From Actinoplanes xinjiangensis (lineage in GTDB: Bacteria; Actinomycetota; Actinomycetes; Mycobacteriales; Micromonosporaceae): 59,842 bases of DNA. A program made the translations under genes and the position numbers. A model generated the notes under the pieces. It was not told the DNA's origin. It searched no databases and saw only the letters and a list, made by a program, of their open reading frames with translations. This document shows positions 30,999 to 39,970 of this stretch, piece after piece (the stretch's first letter is position 1; each line of letters starts with the position of its first letter). The DNA is taken from NCBI RefSeq assembly GCF_003148685.1, contig NZ_QGGR01000042.1, forward strand, positions 1 through 59,842, read 5' to 3'.

Positions 30999-33022
30999 GC
31001 ACGGGACCTTTCCCACATCACCGTGTACGCCTCCGCACCACTGAGCAGCTGCGACCTCAGCAGCGGGCCGTCGGATCCGGCCTGCTTGATCAGGTCGGTG
31101 ACCCAGTCGGCGTAGAGCCCGTACTGGGCGACGCCGTCGGTGTTGAGGTCGAAGGTGCGGGTGCCGTAGACCTGCTTGGCGACCGTGGTGCCGTTGGTCG
31201 CGGTGAACGGGTAGGTGAGCGGACTGGATCCGGCGTCCAGGCGGGGTGCCGCCTGCGGGCCCAGGCCGTTCACGTCGGTGCCGACGCCGTACCCGGTGAT
31301 CTTCGAGCCGTTGGCGAGCGCCCGGTGGGTGCGCCATTCGTCGAGGAAGGTAGGCGTCCCCTGGCCGTCGTCGTGGGCCGCGAAGGCGTAGCTGGCGACG
31401 AAGCCGCCGACGCCGAGCGTCCGGTTGATCAGGGCCGGGTCGGCCCAGGTGTGCACGGAGGCGACACCGGGGTATTTCGCCTGCTCGGCCAGGTCGAGGA
31501 CCGCCGACGCGGTCTTCACACCCATGTGGTCGATGTGGATGATCATGCCGCGGTCCATCATCGCTTTGATGAGGTACGTGCCGAGGTCGGTCAGTCCACG
31601 GGTGTTGCAGATCTTGCCGCTCGGGTAGACCGGGAGGACCGTGCCGGCGGGCAGACCGACGCCCAGTTCGAGCAGTTTGGCGATGTCGTCGCTGACCAGG
31701 GGCTGCTCGTTGTCGGACGGGCCGGTGCAGCTGGTCGCCTGCCACCAGTGGCCGGTGGAGATCAGGTTGCCGACGTTGATCGCCGCGCCGGTGACGCCCT
31801 CGTCGAACCGGGTGCCGCCGAACGCGTTGTCGAACTTGTGCACCGGGTAGAGGCCGCTGACACCCAGGCGCTCCAGCTCGTTCAGCCCGGCGTCGATGTC
31901 GGCGGTGGTGCACTGCGGGACACCCTTGATCTCCCGGCAGTTGAAGATCTCGGAGTTCTCCACGCCGATCGTGACGGCGAGTTTGCCCTGGGCGGCGATG
32001 CTGCGTACCTCGGCCGGGGTCTTCGCCAGCCGGAACCAGCCCTTACCCGGGCCACCGCTGCGGGCGTCCACATAGTCCTGCATCTTCTGCAGGTAGAGGG
32101 CCTGGGCGCGGATCTGGTCCATCTCGTTGCAGGAGGTGTGCGTAGGCGTGAGGTCGCAGATCACCCGGTTCGCGACCAGCAGCACGTTGAGCACCCGCTG
32201 GCCGGACTTCCAGGTCCGTTCCAGGCTGCGGAAGTAGGACGCCTCGTGCAGCAGCGTGTCGTACTGCGGCCAGTCGCCGAAGGTGGGCCAGCCGTCCTCG
32301 GCGGAGTTGATCGGGTCGGTGCCGGCGATGATCGCCTCCAGCAGGGCGCCCCAGCCGAGGGTGCCGTGCGACGCGCAGCCCTTGAGGGCGACCGTGACAC
32401 CGCCGGGCGCGTAGGCGTCTCCGCAGTGCAGGGCCCCGCCGAACGCCTCACCGGCGGTGATGTGCGCGTGCGCGTCGATCCAGCCGACCAGCCTGCCGTT
32501 GGCGTCGACGCCGGCGGACGGGGTGCCGGTGACGCCGGTGGCGATGTCCGGGACGGCGGCGCAGCCACTGGCCGGGGCGAGTTTGAAGGTGGCGCTGCCG
32601 GTGCCGAGCCCACCGAGGTAGGAGCCGGCCTGCTGACCGGTGGCGGTGTTCACGAACTTGTGGCTGGTGCCGTCGGTGGTGACCGTCCAGTCGGCGCGGG
32701 CGCCGTACTCGGATCCGGCCCACACCCAGTTCGCGACACTCTGGTAGGGCGGCGCGCCGTCCTGGTCCCGGAGCACGTAGCGCCCGAGTTGGGTGGCCTC
32801 GAGCCGGAACGGCTCAGCACTGGCGACGGCGCTCTTGAAGCCGTACCCGACCGAGTCCTTCCAGACATAACCGAGCGGGTTCGAACCGTTGAAAGCCTGG
32901 AGGGTGACGCAGGCGCCCTCCAGGTCGTAGGCGGGCGTCCAGTTCGCGGCTCCTCGGGCGGGCGCGGGCAGCCCACCTATGAGGCCGAGCACCAAGACGC
33001 CTGCGACCAGCTTACGAGCCAC
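30995..33022 (-). CDS. Secreted metal-dependent hydrolase (peptidase M19-like)
   Basis: A 675-residue exported protein. The signal peptide is ARKLVAGVLVLGLIGGLPAPARGAAN, with cleavage after about residue 27. A beta-rich domain of about 150 residues (RICIN- or fascin-like) follows. A (beta/alpha)8 hydrolase domain starts LVGWIDAHAHITAGEAFGG. Metal ligand candidates are His-x-His in DAHAHIT, Glu in VTIGVENSEIF, and His in PVHKFDNAFGG and IIHIDHMGVKT. The architecture matches actinobacterial proteins labelled peptidase M19 or amidohydrolase; the substrate is unknown. GTG 33022 has AAGGGGG 6 bases upstream. It heads an operon with an MFS and GH1. Confidence 0.8.
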   Translation of the reverse strand: MARKLVAGVLVLGLIGGLPAPARGAANWTPAYDLEGACVTLQAFNGSNPLGYVWKDSVGYGFKSAVASAEPFRLEATQLGRYVLRDQDGAPPYQSVANWVWAGSEYGARADWTVTTDGTSHKFVNTATGQQAGSYLGGLGTGSATFKLAPASGCAAVPDIATGVTGTPSAGVDANGRLVGWIDAHAHITAGEAFGGALHCGDAYAPGGVTVALKGCASHGTLGWGALLEAIIAGTDPINSAEDGWPTFGDWPQYDTLLHEASYFRSLERTWKSGQRVLNVLLVANRVICDLTPTHTSCNEMDQIRAQALYLQKMQDYVDARSGGPGKGWFRLAKTPAEVRSIAAQGKLAVTIGVENSEIFNCREIKGVPQCTTADIDAGLNELERLGVSGLYPVHKFDNAFGGTRFDEGVTGAAINVGNLISTGHWWQATSCTGPSDNEQPLVSDDIAKLLELGVGLPAGTVLPVYPSGKICNTRGLTDLGTYLIKAMMDRGMIIHIDHMGVKTASAVLDLAEQAKYPGVASVHTWADPALINRTLGVGGFVASYAFAAHDDGQGTPTFLDEWRTHRALANGSKITGYGVGTDVNGLGPQAAPRLDAGSSPLTYPFTATNGTTVAKQVYGTRTFDLNTDGVAQYGLYADWVTDLIKQAGSDGPLLRSQLLSGAEAYTVMWERSRA

Positions 33023-33039
33023 GCGGCACCCCCTTGGTC

Positions 33040-33051
33040 GATCACTTGATC
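33040..33051. promoter_or_regulatory. Candidate operator upstream of the hydrolase operon
   Basis: GATCACTTGATC has perfect GATCA/TGATC arms and a 2-base centre, 18 bases before the GTG start. A minus-strand -10 candidate TACACT lies at 33062-33067. The regulator would probably be the nearby TetR; this is inference. Confidence 0.35.
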
Positions 33052-33159
33052 CAACAAAGCGGAGTGTAGGAAGGATCACACCTTCGAGGCCAGAGGGAGA
33101 CGTGAATATTTTTCCCTGGGGAACGATGACGTGGCTGAACGTTTCCCCACCGGCCGGAC

Positions 33160-33165
33160 TAGCGT
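33160..33165 (+). promoter_or_regulatory. -10 box of a probable leaderless promoter (mqnD)
   Basis: TAGCGT ends 6 bases before GTG 33172; TGAACG 18 bases upstream is a weak -35. Confidence 0.55.
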
Positions 33166-33171
33166 GAAAGC

Positions 33172-33981
33172 GTGGCGCTCTCTCTCGCGGTCTCGCCGTG
33201 TCCCAACGACACCTTCGTATTCCATGCGCTCGTGCACGGCCTCGTCGCCGGTGCCCCGCCGGTCGACCTGACTTTCGCCGACGTCGACGTCACCAACACC
33301 GCCGCCCTCGACGGCGCGTTCGACCTGGTCAAAGTCAGTTATGCGGCGCTGCCGTGGCTGCTGCGCGACTACGAGCTGCTGCCCTGCGGGGGTGCGCTCG
33401 GCCGGGGCTGCGGCCCTCTGGTGCTGACCGGCGGGCGCACCGACCTCAACGGGGCGACGGTGGCCGTCCCCGGCGACCGCACCACGGCGTACCTGCTGTT
33501 CCGTCTGTGGGCCGCGGACCAGCGCCCGGCCCGCATCGAGGTCGTCCCGTTCCACCAGATCATGCCCGGCGTCGCCGAGGGCCGCTTCGATGCCGGCCTG
33601 GTCATCCACGAGGCGCGGTTCACATACCAGAGATACGGCCTGACCGCCCTGGTCGACCTCGGCGAGTGGTGGGAGGCCGACACCGGCCTGCCGATCCCGC
33701 TGGGCGCCATCCTCGCCCGGCGCGGCGCGGTCGACCCGGCCGAGGCCACCGGGTGGATCCGCGAGTCGCTGCGGCACGCCTGGCGCGACCCGTCCGCCGG
33801 CCGGGACTTCATCCTCGCCAACGCGCAGGAGATGGAACCGGACGTGGTGAAACAGCACATCGAGCTGTACGTCAACGAGTTCACCATGGACCTGGGCAAA
33901 GACGGACTCGCCGCCGCCGACGCCCTGCTCGGGCGCGCGGCGGCGGCGGGTCTCACGCCTGCGGTGCCGTCGTTGCTGTGA
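33172..33981 (+). CDS. mqnD: 1,4-dihydroxy-6-naphthoate synthase
   Basis: A 269-residue periplasmic-binding-protein-fold enzyme that turns cyclic dehypoxanthine futalosine into 1,4-dihydroxy-6-naphthoate, a late futalosine-pathway step to menaquinone. Signature stretches are LAVSPCPNDTFVFHALVHG, ADVDVTNTAALDGAFDLVKVSYAALPWLL, LPCGGALGRGCGPLVL, and FDAGLVIHEARFTYQRYGLTALVDLGEWWEADTGLPIPLGAI. VIHEARFTY contains the conserved His. The GTG start is leaderless by spacing. It is followed by a convergent cold-shock gene. Together with mqnB it shows that this organism makes menaquinone by the futalosine route. Confidence 0.95.
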   Translation: MALSLAVSPCPNDTFVFHALVHGLVAGAPPVDLTFADVDVTNTAALDGAFDLVKVSYAALPWLLRDYELLPCGGALGRGCGPLVLTGGRTDLNGATVAVPGDRTTAYLLFRLWAADQRPARIEVVPFHQIMPGVAEGRFDAGLVIHEARFTYQRYGLTALVDLGEWWEADTGLPIPLGAILARRGAVDPAEATGWIRESLRHAWRDPSAGRDFILANAQEMEPDVVKQHIELYVNEFTMDLGKDGLAAADALLGRAAAAGLTPAVPSLL

Positions 33982-33998
33982 CCGGACCGTCCGTGTGA

Positions 33999-34385
33999 CT
34001 AGACCTCGAACTCGCGGGCGACCGCGTGCACCAGCTGCGCGATCTTCAGCGAGGTCTTCTTGTCCGGGTAACGCCCCCGCTGCAGGGACGGCTGCACCGA
34101 GCTCTCCAGAACCTTGATCATGTCTTCGATCATGCTGGCCAGTTCGTCCGCCGGGCGGCGGCGCAACTCGGCCAGGGACGGCGGGGCGTCCAGGAGCTTC
34201 ACACCCATGGCCTGCGCGCCCTTTCGGCTGTCGACGACGCCGAACTCGATCCGCTGGCCGGTTTTCAGCTCCGTGACCCCCGCCGGCAGCGCACCCTTGG
34301 GAAGGAACACGTCTCCGCCCTCATCACTGGTGACGAAACCGAACCCCTTCGTAGCGTCGTACCACTTCACTCGACCCGTGGGCAC
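33999..34385 (-). CDS. Cold-shock domain protein with a C-terminal helical extension
   Basis: A 128-residue protein. Residues 1-65 are a cold-shock OB-fold (TGRVKWYDATKGFGFVTSDEGGDVFLPKGALP), with RNP1-like KGFGFV and RNP2-like DVFLP. The C-terminal half is helical (LAELRRRPADELASMIEDMIKVLESSVQPSLQRGRYPDKKTSLKIAQLVHAVAREFEV) and unlike canonical 67-residue Csps. This extended type is common in actinomycetes next to mqnD; it may bind RNA or act as a regulator. GTG 34385 has GAGG 6 bases upstream; a start six codons earlier is possible. Confidence 0.9.
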   Translation of the reverse strand: MPTGRVKWYDATKGFGFVTSDEGGDVFLPKGALPAGVTELKTGQRIEFGVVDSRKGAQAMGVKLLDAPPSLAELRRRPADELASMIEDMIKVLESSVQPSLQRGRYPDKKTSLKIAQLVHAVAREFEV

Positions 34386-34431
34386 CGCTGACCTCAACTT
34401 CACTCAATGGACACAACCGCTCACGCCAAGG

Positions 34432-35064
34432 CTATCCAGCGGACGGCCCCGACCCAACTGCAATCTCACTGAGTAACGTCGGGAACACGGTCAGATCGGG
34501 CAAGACGTACGAAGCGCCCGCCGTCCGCAACGCGGACTCCGAACACGGGCCGGTCGCCACGCCGACACCCGGCACCCCCGCGGTGCGGGCCGCCACCATG
34601 TCCGCGGTGTGATCACCGACATACCACCGCACCCCGTGTTCGACCAGCGCGGTCGCCTTGCCCTCGGCGAACAGGTCACCGGCCAGTTCGTCGGCCCGCA
34701 TGCCCAGGTGATCCAGGTGCAGACCGGCCAGCCGGCCGAGTTTGGAGGTCACCACCACGACCCGCAGACCGGCCGCCCGGACCGCGTCCAGAGCCTCGAC
34801 GGCGCCCGGCAGGGGCAGGCTGGGGGTGATCGCATACTCCACGTAGAGCGCGCGATAGGTGGCGACCGCCGCCTCCACCTGGTCCTCCGGGAACCAGTGC
34901 CGCAGCTCGGTCCGCAACGGCGGGCCGAGCCGGGACACCGCCAGGTCGGCGTCGACGAAGACGCCGGTCCGGGCGGTGAGCTGCCGATACGCCTCCCGGA
35001 TACCCGGCCGGGAGTCGATCAGGGTCATGTCCAGGTCGAACCCGACCGCCGGTACGTCAGTCAC
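34432..35064 (-). CDS. HAD family phosphatase (phosphoglycolate-phosphatase-like)
   Basis: A 210-residue HAD hydrolase with a C1 cap. Motif I GFDLDMTLIDSR at the N-terminus, motif II VVVTSKLGRLAG and motif III/IV YVGDHTADMVAARTAGVPGVGVATG are all present. The substrate is unknown; related proteins dephosphorylate phosphoglycolate, nucleotides or sugar phosphates. The GTG start overlaps the 3' end of the upstream 68-residue gene by 8 bases, so translation is coupled. Confidence 0.9.
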   Translation of the reverse strand: MTDVPAVGFDLDMTLIDSRPGIREAYRQLTARTGVFVDADLAVSRLGPPLRTELRHWFPEDQVEAAVATYRALYVEYAITPSLPLPGAVEALDAVRAAGLRVVVVTSKLGRLAGLHLDHLGMRADELAGDLFAEGKATALVEHGVRWYVGDHTADMVAARTAGVPGVGVATGPCSESALRTAGASYVLPDLTVFPTLLSEIAVGSGPSAG

Positions 35065-35263
35065 CCTGGCCGTGGGTGGCCCGGTAGGTCAGGCTCTCCA
35101 CCGGAAGAGGGAACGTCTGGTCGTCACCGAAGGGGGACGGGGCGGCGGCGCGGTCGGAGATCAGCTCGGACACGTGCATCCTGCCCTTCATGTCCACGCC
35201 ACGCGGCCCGGCGGAGTGCTCACCCGTCGACACCTTCGTTCCCGGCAGCTTGGACTTCGCCAC
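35057..35263 (-). CDS. Small conserved protein of unknown function
   Basis: A 68-residue basic-then-acidic protein starting AKSKLPGTKVSTGEHSAGPRGVDMKGRMHVSELISDRAAAPSPFGDDQTFPLP. No membrane segment or known motif. The RBS GGAGG 7 bases before GTG 35263, and the coupling to the HAD phosphatase, support it as real. It is divergent from the helicase-associated gene, 78 bases away. Confidence 0.75.
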   Translation of the reverse strand: MAKSKLPGTKVSTGEHSAGPRGVDMKGRMHVSELISDRAAAPSPFGDDQTFPLPVESLTYRATHGQGD

Positions 35264-35341
35264 TTTCGGTCCTCCTCAGATAGCGGTCCGGCCACTCCCG
35301 GACCCACCACCATCGTCCCATGAACGTTAGCGTTGAAGACG

Positions 35342-37708
35342 ATGGCCACCACATTCGCCGATCAACTCCGGTCGCTGCCCGACGAGGCTCTGGGCGCGCT
35401 CATACAACTGCGCCCTGATCTCGTCGTTCCGGTACCGGCTGACATCTCGGCCCTCGCCGTACGCGCACAGTCCCGCAACTCGGTCGCCCGCTGTCTGGAC
35501 GGCCTCGACGAGTTCACCCTCACCGTCCTCGACGCGGCCCGGCTCACCCGGTCCGCCGACACCGCCCTGACCTCGGTCGAGGCGATCATCGAGCTGGCCG
35601 GCGACGTTCCCGCGGACGACGTTCGGCTCGCCATCGAGCGACTCCGCACGCGTTTCCTGCTGCACGGGCCGGAGGACGGCCTCCAGGTCGTCGGCGCGGT
35701 CGACGAGGTCACCTCGCCGTACCCCGCCGGCCTCGGCCGTCCCGCCGACTTCCTCGACCCGCAGGCCGCCGCCCTCTGCGCCGACCGCGCCAAGCTGCGC
35801 CGCACGGTGCTCGCCGCGCCGCCCGGGGCCCGGGCGGTCCTCGACCGGCTCGCCGCCGGGCCGCCGATCGGGGCCCTCACCCGTGACGCCGTCGCCGAGC
35901 CCGTCCGCTGGCTCGTCGACCAGCACGTGCTGGTCCCCGTCTCGGAGGCCGGCCGGATGCCGCGCCCCGACGGTGAACTCGTCGAGCTGCCCCGCGAGAT
36001 CGGCATGCTGCTGCGCCGCGAGACCGGCCCGCTCGGTGTGCTGCGCCCGGCCGCGCCCGTTCCCGGCGGTCCGGCCCGCAACCCGCAGGCCGCCGACTCG
36101 GCCGGTGCCGGGCAGACCATGGAGGCGGTCCGCGCCGCCGAGGCGGTCCTCGAATCGCTGGCAACCGAACCGGCGCCGGTGCTGCGCGCCGGTGGGCTCG
36201 GCGTCCGCGACCTCAAACGCGTCGCCAAAGCCGCCGGCGTCGACGAGGCCGGCGCCGCCCTGCTCGTCGAGATCACCTATGCGGCCGGTCTGCTCGGCGA
36301 GTCGGAGAACGGGCAGAACCAGGACAACTTCCTCCCCACCGGGGCGTACGACCTGTGGCGCGCCACCGGCATCGCACACCGGTGGGCCACCCTCGCCCGG
36401 TCCTGGCTCGCCATGACCCGGCAGCCGGGACTCGTCGGCCGCCGCGACGAACGCGACCGTCCGATCAACGCCCTCGCCCCCGACGCCGAACGGGCCGGCG
36501 CACCACAGGCCCGGCGGGAGGCCCTGACCGCCCTCGCCGAGCTCGGCCCCGGCGCCGCGCCCACCACCGACGATCTGCTGGAGCTGCTCGCCTGGCAGGC
36601 GCCACGGCGGGCCCGCGGCCGGGAGCCGGCACACCGCGACGCCTACGCCGGGGCGGCCATGCTCGGGATCACCGGGCTGGGGGCACTCACGTCGTACGCG
36701 AGGCTGCTCCTGACCGACACCGGCCCCGACGACGGTGACCCGCTGGGCGTGCATCCGGAGGACGCCCACACCGACGCGGTGCGCGCCCTCGACCATCTGC
36801 TGCCCGCGCCGGTCGACCACATCCTGGTCCAGGCCGACCTGACCGTGATCGTGCCCGGACCACCCGAACCGGACCTCGCCACCGAACTCGACGTGCTCGC
36901 CGATCCCGAGTCGGCCGGCGCCGCCAGCGTCTTCCGGGTCACCCCGGCCAGCGTGCGCCGCGCCCTCGACGTCGGCTACCAGGCCGCCGACCTGCATGCG
37001 CTGTTCCGTCGCCGGTCCCGGACCCCGGTGCCGCAGACCCTCACCTACCTGATCGACGACGCCGCCCGGCGGCACGGCGGCCTGCGCAGCGGTTCGGCCG
37101 GGTCCTACCTGCGCAGCGACGACGAGGCGCTGCTCGCCGAGGTCGTCGCCGACCGGCGCCTCGGCACCCTCGACCTGCGGCGAATCGCACCGACCGTGCT
37201 GGTCAGCCCGCGCCCGACGGCCCGGCTCCTCGGCGCGCTGCGCGAGAACGGGTACGCCCCGGTCGCCGAGGACGCCGGCGGAACCACCGTGCTCAGCAGG
37301 CCGAAGGCCCGGCGGGCACCGTCGCGTACGCCGCGGTTGGCCGAGCCCTCCGGCCCGGTCCTCACCGGCCCCCGGCTGGCCGGCGTGGTCGAGCAACTGC
37401 GCCGCGGCGACATCGCCACCCGGGCCGCCCGGCGCGCCCCGGTCACCGTCCGCGCCGCCCACGGCCAGGCGATTCCCGGCCTCACCGCGGTCCAGCAGCA
37501 CACCCAGGCCATGGCGGTGCTCCAGCAGGCGGTCCGGGACAAGGCCCGCGTCTGGGTCGGCTACGTCGACTCCCACGGCGCCACCCTGTCCCGCCTGGTC
37601 CGCCCGGTCTCCCTCTCCGCCGGCTACCTCCGCGCCGAGGACGAACGGGGCGAGAGCCTGCACACCTTCGCCCTGCACCGCATCACCGCGGCGGTCACCG
37701 AGGAGTAG
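35342..37708 (+). CDS. Helicase-associated protein (XPB/Ssl2-like N-terminal and helicase C3 region)
   Basis: A 788-residue actinobacterial protein that normally accompanies XPB. It begins FADQLRSLPDEALGALIQLRPDLVVPVPADISALAVRAQSRNSVARCLDGLDEFTLTVLDAARL. The middle contains PVDHILVQADLTVIVPGPPEPDLATELDVLADPESAGAASVFRVTPASVRRALDVG, matching the helicase XPB/Ssl2 N-terminal domain (PF13625-like). The C-terminal RVWVGYVDSHGATLSRLVRPVSLSAGYLRAED is a WYL-like domain. No Walker A motif is visible, so it is unlikely to be an active helicase. Probable DNA-binding or regulatory partner of XPB. ATG 35342 lies 8 bases after TAGCGT. Confidence 0.85.
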   Translation: MATTFADQLRSLPDEALGALIQLRPDLVVPVPADISALAVRAQSRNSVARCLDGLDEFTLTVLDAARLTRSADTALTSVEAIIELAGDVPADDVRLAIERLRTRFLLHGPEDGLQVVGAVDEVTSPYPAGLGRPADFLDPQAAALCADRAKLRRTVLAAPPGARAVLDRLAAGPPIGALTRDAVAEPVRWLVDQHVLVPVSEAGRMPRPDGELVELPREIGMLLRRETGPLGVLRPAAPVPGGPARNPQAADSAGAGQTMEAVRAAEAVLESLATEPAPVLRAGGLGVRDLKRVAKAAGVDEAGAALLVEITYAAGLLGESENGQNQDNFLPTGAYDLWRATGIAHRWATLARSWLAMTRQPGLVGRRDERDRPINALAPDAERAGAPQARREALTALAELGPGAAPTTDDLLELLAWQAPRRARGREPAHRDAYAGAAMLGITGLGALTSYARLLLTDTGPDDGDPLGVHPEDAHTDAVRALDHLLPAPVDHILVQADLTVIVPGPPEPDLATELDVLADPESAGAASVFRVTPASVRRALDVGYQAADLHALFRRRSRTPVPQTLTYLIDDAARRHGGLRSGSAGSYLRSDDEALLAEVVADRRLGTLDLRRIAPTVLVSPRPTARLLGALRENGYAPVAEDAGGTTVLSRPKARRAPSRTPRLAEPSGPVLTGPRLAGVVEQLRRGDIATRAARRAPVTVRAAHGQAIPGLTAVQQHTQAMAVLQQAVRDKARVWVGYVDSHGATLSRLVRPVSLSAGYLRAEDERGESLHTFALHRITAAVTEE

Positions 37709-37722
37709 TCCCTGATCCGGTT

Positions 37723-37775
37723 ACTTGCGACTAGCTGCATGGAGCATCTAGGCTCTAGTTCAGCTAGTCGCCAGT
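37723..37775. repeat. Inverted repeat between the helicase-associated gene and a small gene
   Basis: GCGACTAGCTG (37727-37737) and CAGCTAGTCGC (37761-37771) form perfect 11-bp arms. The pairing extends to 15 bp with one mismatch, around a 23-nt centre. It lies 14 bases past the stop codon, so it is a possible terminator or operator. The next 30 bases hold a direct repeat of CATCTGCATCCGA. Confidence 0.75.
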
Positions 37776-37833
37776 ACGGATCCCGGAGGGCCGCACGATC
37801 ACATCTGCATCCGACCCATCTGCATCCGATCCC

Positions 37834-38118
37834 TTGGACATCGTCGGCAGGCATCTCGCCCTCGGCGATCCCGCAGCATTCGGCAGACTGTTCGGCATCG
37901 ACATACCAGCCGGGGCCACACCAGTGCCTGTCACCCTCAACCCGTTCGGGGACGGCGTCCGGGATACGACGGTCCGGCTTCTCGTTCATCGCGGGGTCGA
38001 CAAGCGCGAGGCGGAGCCGATCGCCGAGGCACTCCTGGCTCGGGACGCTGATTCCGCAGCGGTGCGGGCCGCCTTCGACGGGCTGGAGGAGCTCGGGGCG
38101 CTCGCCGCCGGGCGGTAG
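37834..38118 (+). CDS. Hypothetical small protein between the helicase genes
   Basis: A 94-residue protein with codon usage typical of the genome. The mixed alpha/beta sequence includes RHLALGDPAAFGRLFGIDIPAG and PFGDGVRDTTVRLLVHRGVDKREAEPIAEALLARDADSAAVRAAFDGLEELGAL. No family recognised and no membrane segment. TTG 37834 is the only near start and has no clear RBS, so the N-terminus is uncertain. Confidence 0.5.
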   Translation: MDIVGRHLALGDPAAFGRLFGIDIPAGATPVPVTLNPFGDGVRDTTVRLLVHRGVDKREAEPIAEALLARDADSAAVRAAFDGLEELGALAAGR

Positions 38119-38260
38119 GAAGGTATTGCCGGGTCGCGCGCCCCCGATTCACAGCACACGACCCGGCCGTATGTACCGACGCGCGAGAGAGGCGAAAGGT
38201 TGTAAACAAATTTCGTGGCACACTTGAGGGTCGTCTTTTTCGGCCTTCGGAGGGTGTTCG

Positions 38261-39922
38261 GTGAGCGCTGGACCACTGATCGTGCAGTCGGACAAGACCC
38301 TGCTTCTGGAGGTGGATCATCCGGACGCCCAGGCGTGCCGGATGGCGATCGCCCCGTTCGCGGAGCTGGAGCGGTCGCCGGAGCACGTGCACACCTACCG
38401 GCTGACCCCCCTCGGCCTGTGGAACTCACGGGCCGCCGGCCACGATGCGGAGAGCGTGGTCGACGCGCTGATCAAATTCTCGCGGTATCCGGTGCCGCAT
38501 GCGCTGCTGGTCGACGTCGCCGAGACGATGGACCGCTACGGGCGGCTGCAACTGCTGAACGATCCGGTGCACGGGCTGGTCCTGCGTGGCCTCGACAAGA
38601 TCGTGCTGATCGAGGTGGCGAAATCCAAGAAGCTGGCCGGCATGCTCGGCTCCCGCATCGACGACGAGACGATCGCGGTGCACGGCTCGGAGCGGGGCCG
38701 CCTCAAGCAGGCGCTGCTCAAGCTCGGGTGGCCGGCCGAGGACCTGGCCGGGTACGTCGACGGCGAGTCGCACGACATCGCCCTCGCCGAGGACGGGTGG
38801 ACGCTCCGGTCGTACCAGCAGGAGGCCGTCGACGGTTTCTGGGCGGGTGGTTCCGGGGTCGTCGTGCTCCCGTGCGGGGCGGGCAAGACGCTGGTCGGTG
38901 CGGCGGCGATGGCGACCGCCAAGGCGACCACGCTGATCCTGGTCACCAATACGGTCGCGGGCCGGCAGTGGAAACGGGAGCTGCTGGCGCGGACCACGCT
39001 GACCGAGGAGGAGATCGGGGAGTACAGCGGCGAGCGCAAGGAGATCCGGCCGGTCACCATCGCGACGTACCAGGTGCTGACCTCACGGCGTGGCGGGGCG
39101 TTCACGCATCTGGACCTGTTCGGTGCCCGCGACTGGGGACTCGTCATCTACGACGAGGTGCACCTGCTGCCGGCGCCGATCTTCCGGTTCACCGCCGACC
39201 TCCAGGCCCGCCGCCGGCTCGGCCTCACCGCCACCCTGGTCCGCGAGGACGGCCGGGAGGGTGACGTGTTCTCCCTGATCGGGCCGAAACGCTACGACGC
39301 CCCGTGGAAGGACATCGAGTCGCAGGGCTGGATCGCACCGGCCGAGTGTGTCGAGGTCCGGGTCACCCTGACCGATGCGGAACGCATGTCGTATGCGGTG
39401 ACCGAGGCCGAGGAGCGCTATCGGGTGGCGGCGACCGCGCGTACCAAATTGCCTGTGGTGAAGGCCCTGGTCAACCGTCATCCCGGCGAGCAGGTGCTGG
39501 TGATCGGCGGCTTCCTGGATCAGTTGCACGAGTTGGGCGAGTTTCTGGACGCCCCGATCGTGCAGGGCTCGACGACCAACAAGGAGCGGGAGCGGCTGTT
39601 CGACGCGTTCCGGGACGGTTCGGTCCGGACGCTGGTGCTGTCGAAGGTCGGCAACTTCTCGATCGACCTGCCGGAGGCGGCGGTGGCGATCCAGGTGTCC
39701 GGCACGTTCGGGTCGCGGCAGGAGGAGGCGCAGCGCCTGGGCCGGGTGCTGCGGCCGAAGGGCGACGGGCGGCAGGCGCACTTCTACACGGTGGTCTCCC
39801 GCGACACGATCGACACCGAGTACGCGGCGCACCGCCAGCGTTTCCTGGCCGAGCAGGGATACGCCTACAAGATCATCGACGCCGACGACGTCCTCGGTCC
39901 GCCGCTGCCCCAGGTCGACTGA
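38261..39922 (+). CDS. XPB-type DNA repair helicase
   Basis: A 553-residue superfamily 2 helicase, homologous to eukaryotic and archaeal XPB. An N-terminal domain of about 170 residues (DRV-like damage recognition, GPLIVQSDKTLLLEVDHPDAQACRMAIAPFAELERSPEHVHTYRLTPLGLWNSRAAG) precedes motif I PCGAGKTL (Lys about 209). Motif II is DEVH in VIYDEVHLLPAPIF, followed by LTATL, the RED motif in VREDGREGDVF, and motif VI QRLGRVLRPK. It unwinds DNA in nucleotide excision repair-like processes. GTG 38261 has GGAGG 7 bases upstream. A strong terminator follows. Confidence 0.95.
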   Translation: MSAGPLIVQSDKTLLLEVDHPDAQACRMAIAPFAELERSPEHVHTYRLTPLGLWNSRAAGHDAESVVDALIKFSRYPVPHALLVDVAETMDRYGRLQLLNDPVHGLVLRGLDKIVLIEVAKSKKLAGMLGSRIDDETIAVHGSERGRLKQALLKLGWPAEDLAGYVDGESHDIALAEDGWTLRSYQQEAVDGFWAGGSGVVVLPCGAGKTLVGAAAMATAKATTLILVTNTVAGRQWKRELLARTTLTEEEIGEYSGERKEIRPVTIATYQVLTSRRGGAFTHLDLFGARDWGLVIYDEVHLLPAPIFRFTADLQARRRLGLTATLVREDGREGDVFSLIGPKRYDAPWKDIESQGWIAPAECVEVRVTLTDAERMSYAVTEAEERYRVAATARTKLPVVKALVNRHPGEQVLVIGGFLDQLHELGEFLDAPIVQGSTTNKERERLFDAFRDGSVRTLVLSKVGNFSIDLPEAAVAIQVSGTFGSRQEEAQRLGRVLRPKGDGRQAHFYTVVSRDTIDTEYAAHRQRFLAEQGYAYKIIDADDVLGPPLPQVD

Positions 39923-39926
39923 CATC

Positions 39927-39960
39927 CTCCGTGCCGGCCGTCGACGGGCGGCCGGCACGG
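39927..39960. terminator. Strong terminator after XPB
   Basis: TCCGTGCCGGCCG (39927-39939) and CGGCCGGCACGGA (39948-39960) form a perfect 13-bp stem with an 8-nt loop. It also lies 11 bases downstream of the small minus-strand reading frame, so it can serve both convergent units. Confidence 0.85.
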
Positions 39961-39970
39961 AAGGGCCACG

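Noticed and set aside
35327..37678. A 783-codon frame opposite the helicase-associated gene
   Set aside because: Low-complexity Gly/Arg/Gln-rich product. The plus-strand protein has clear domains.
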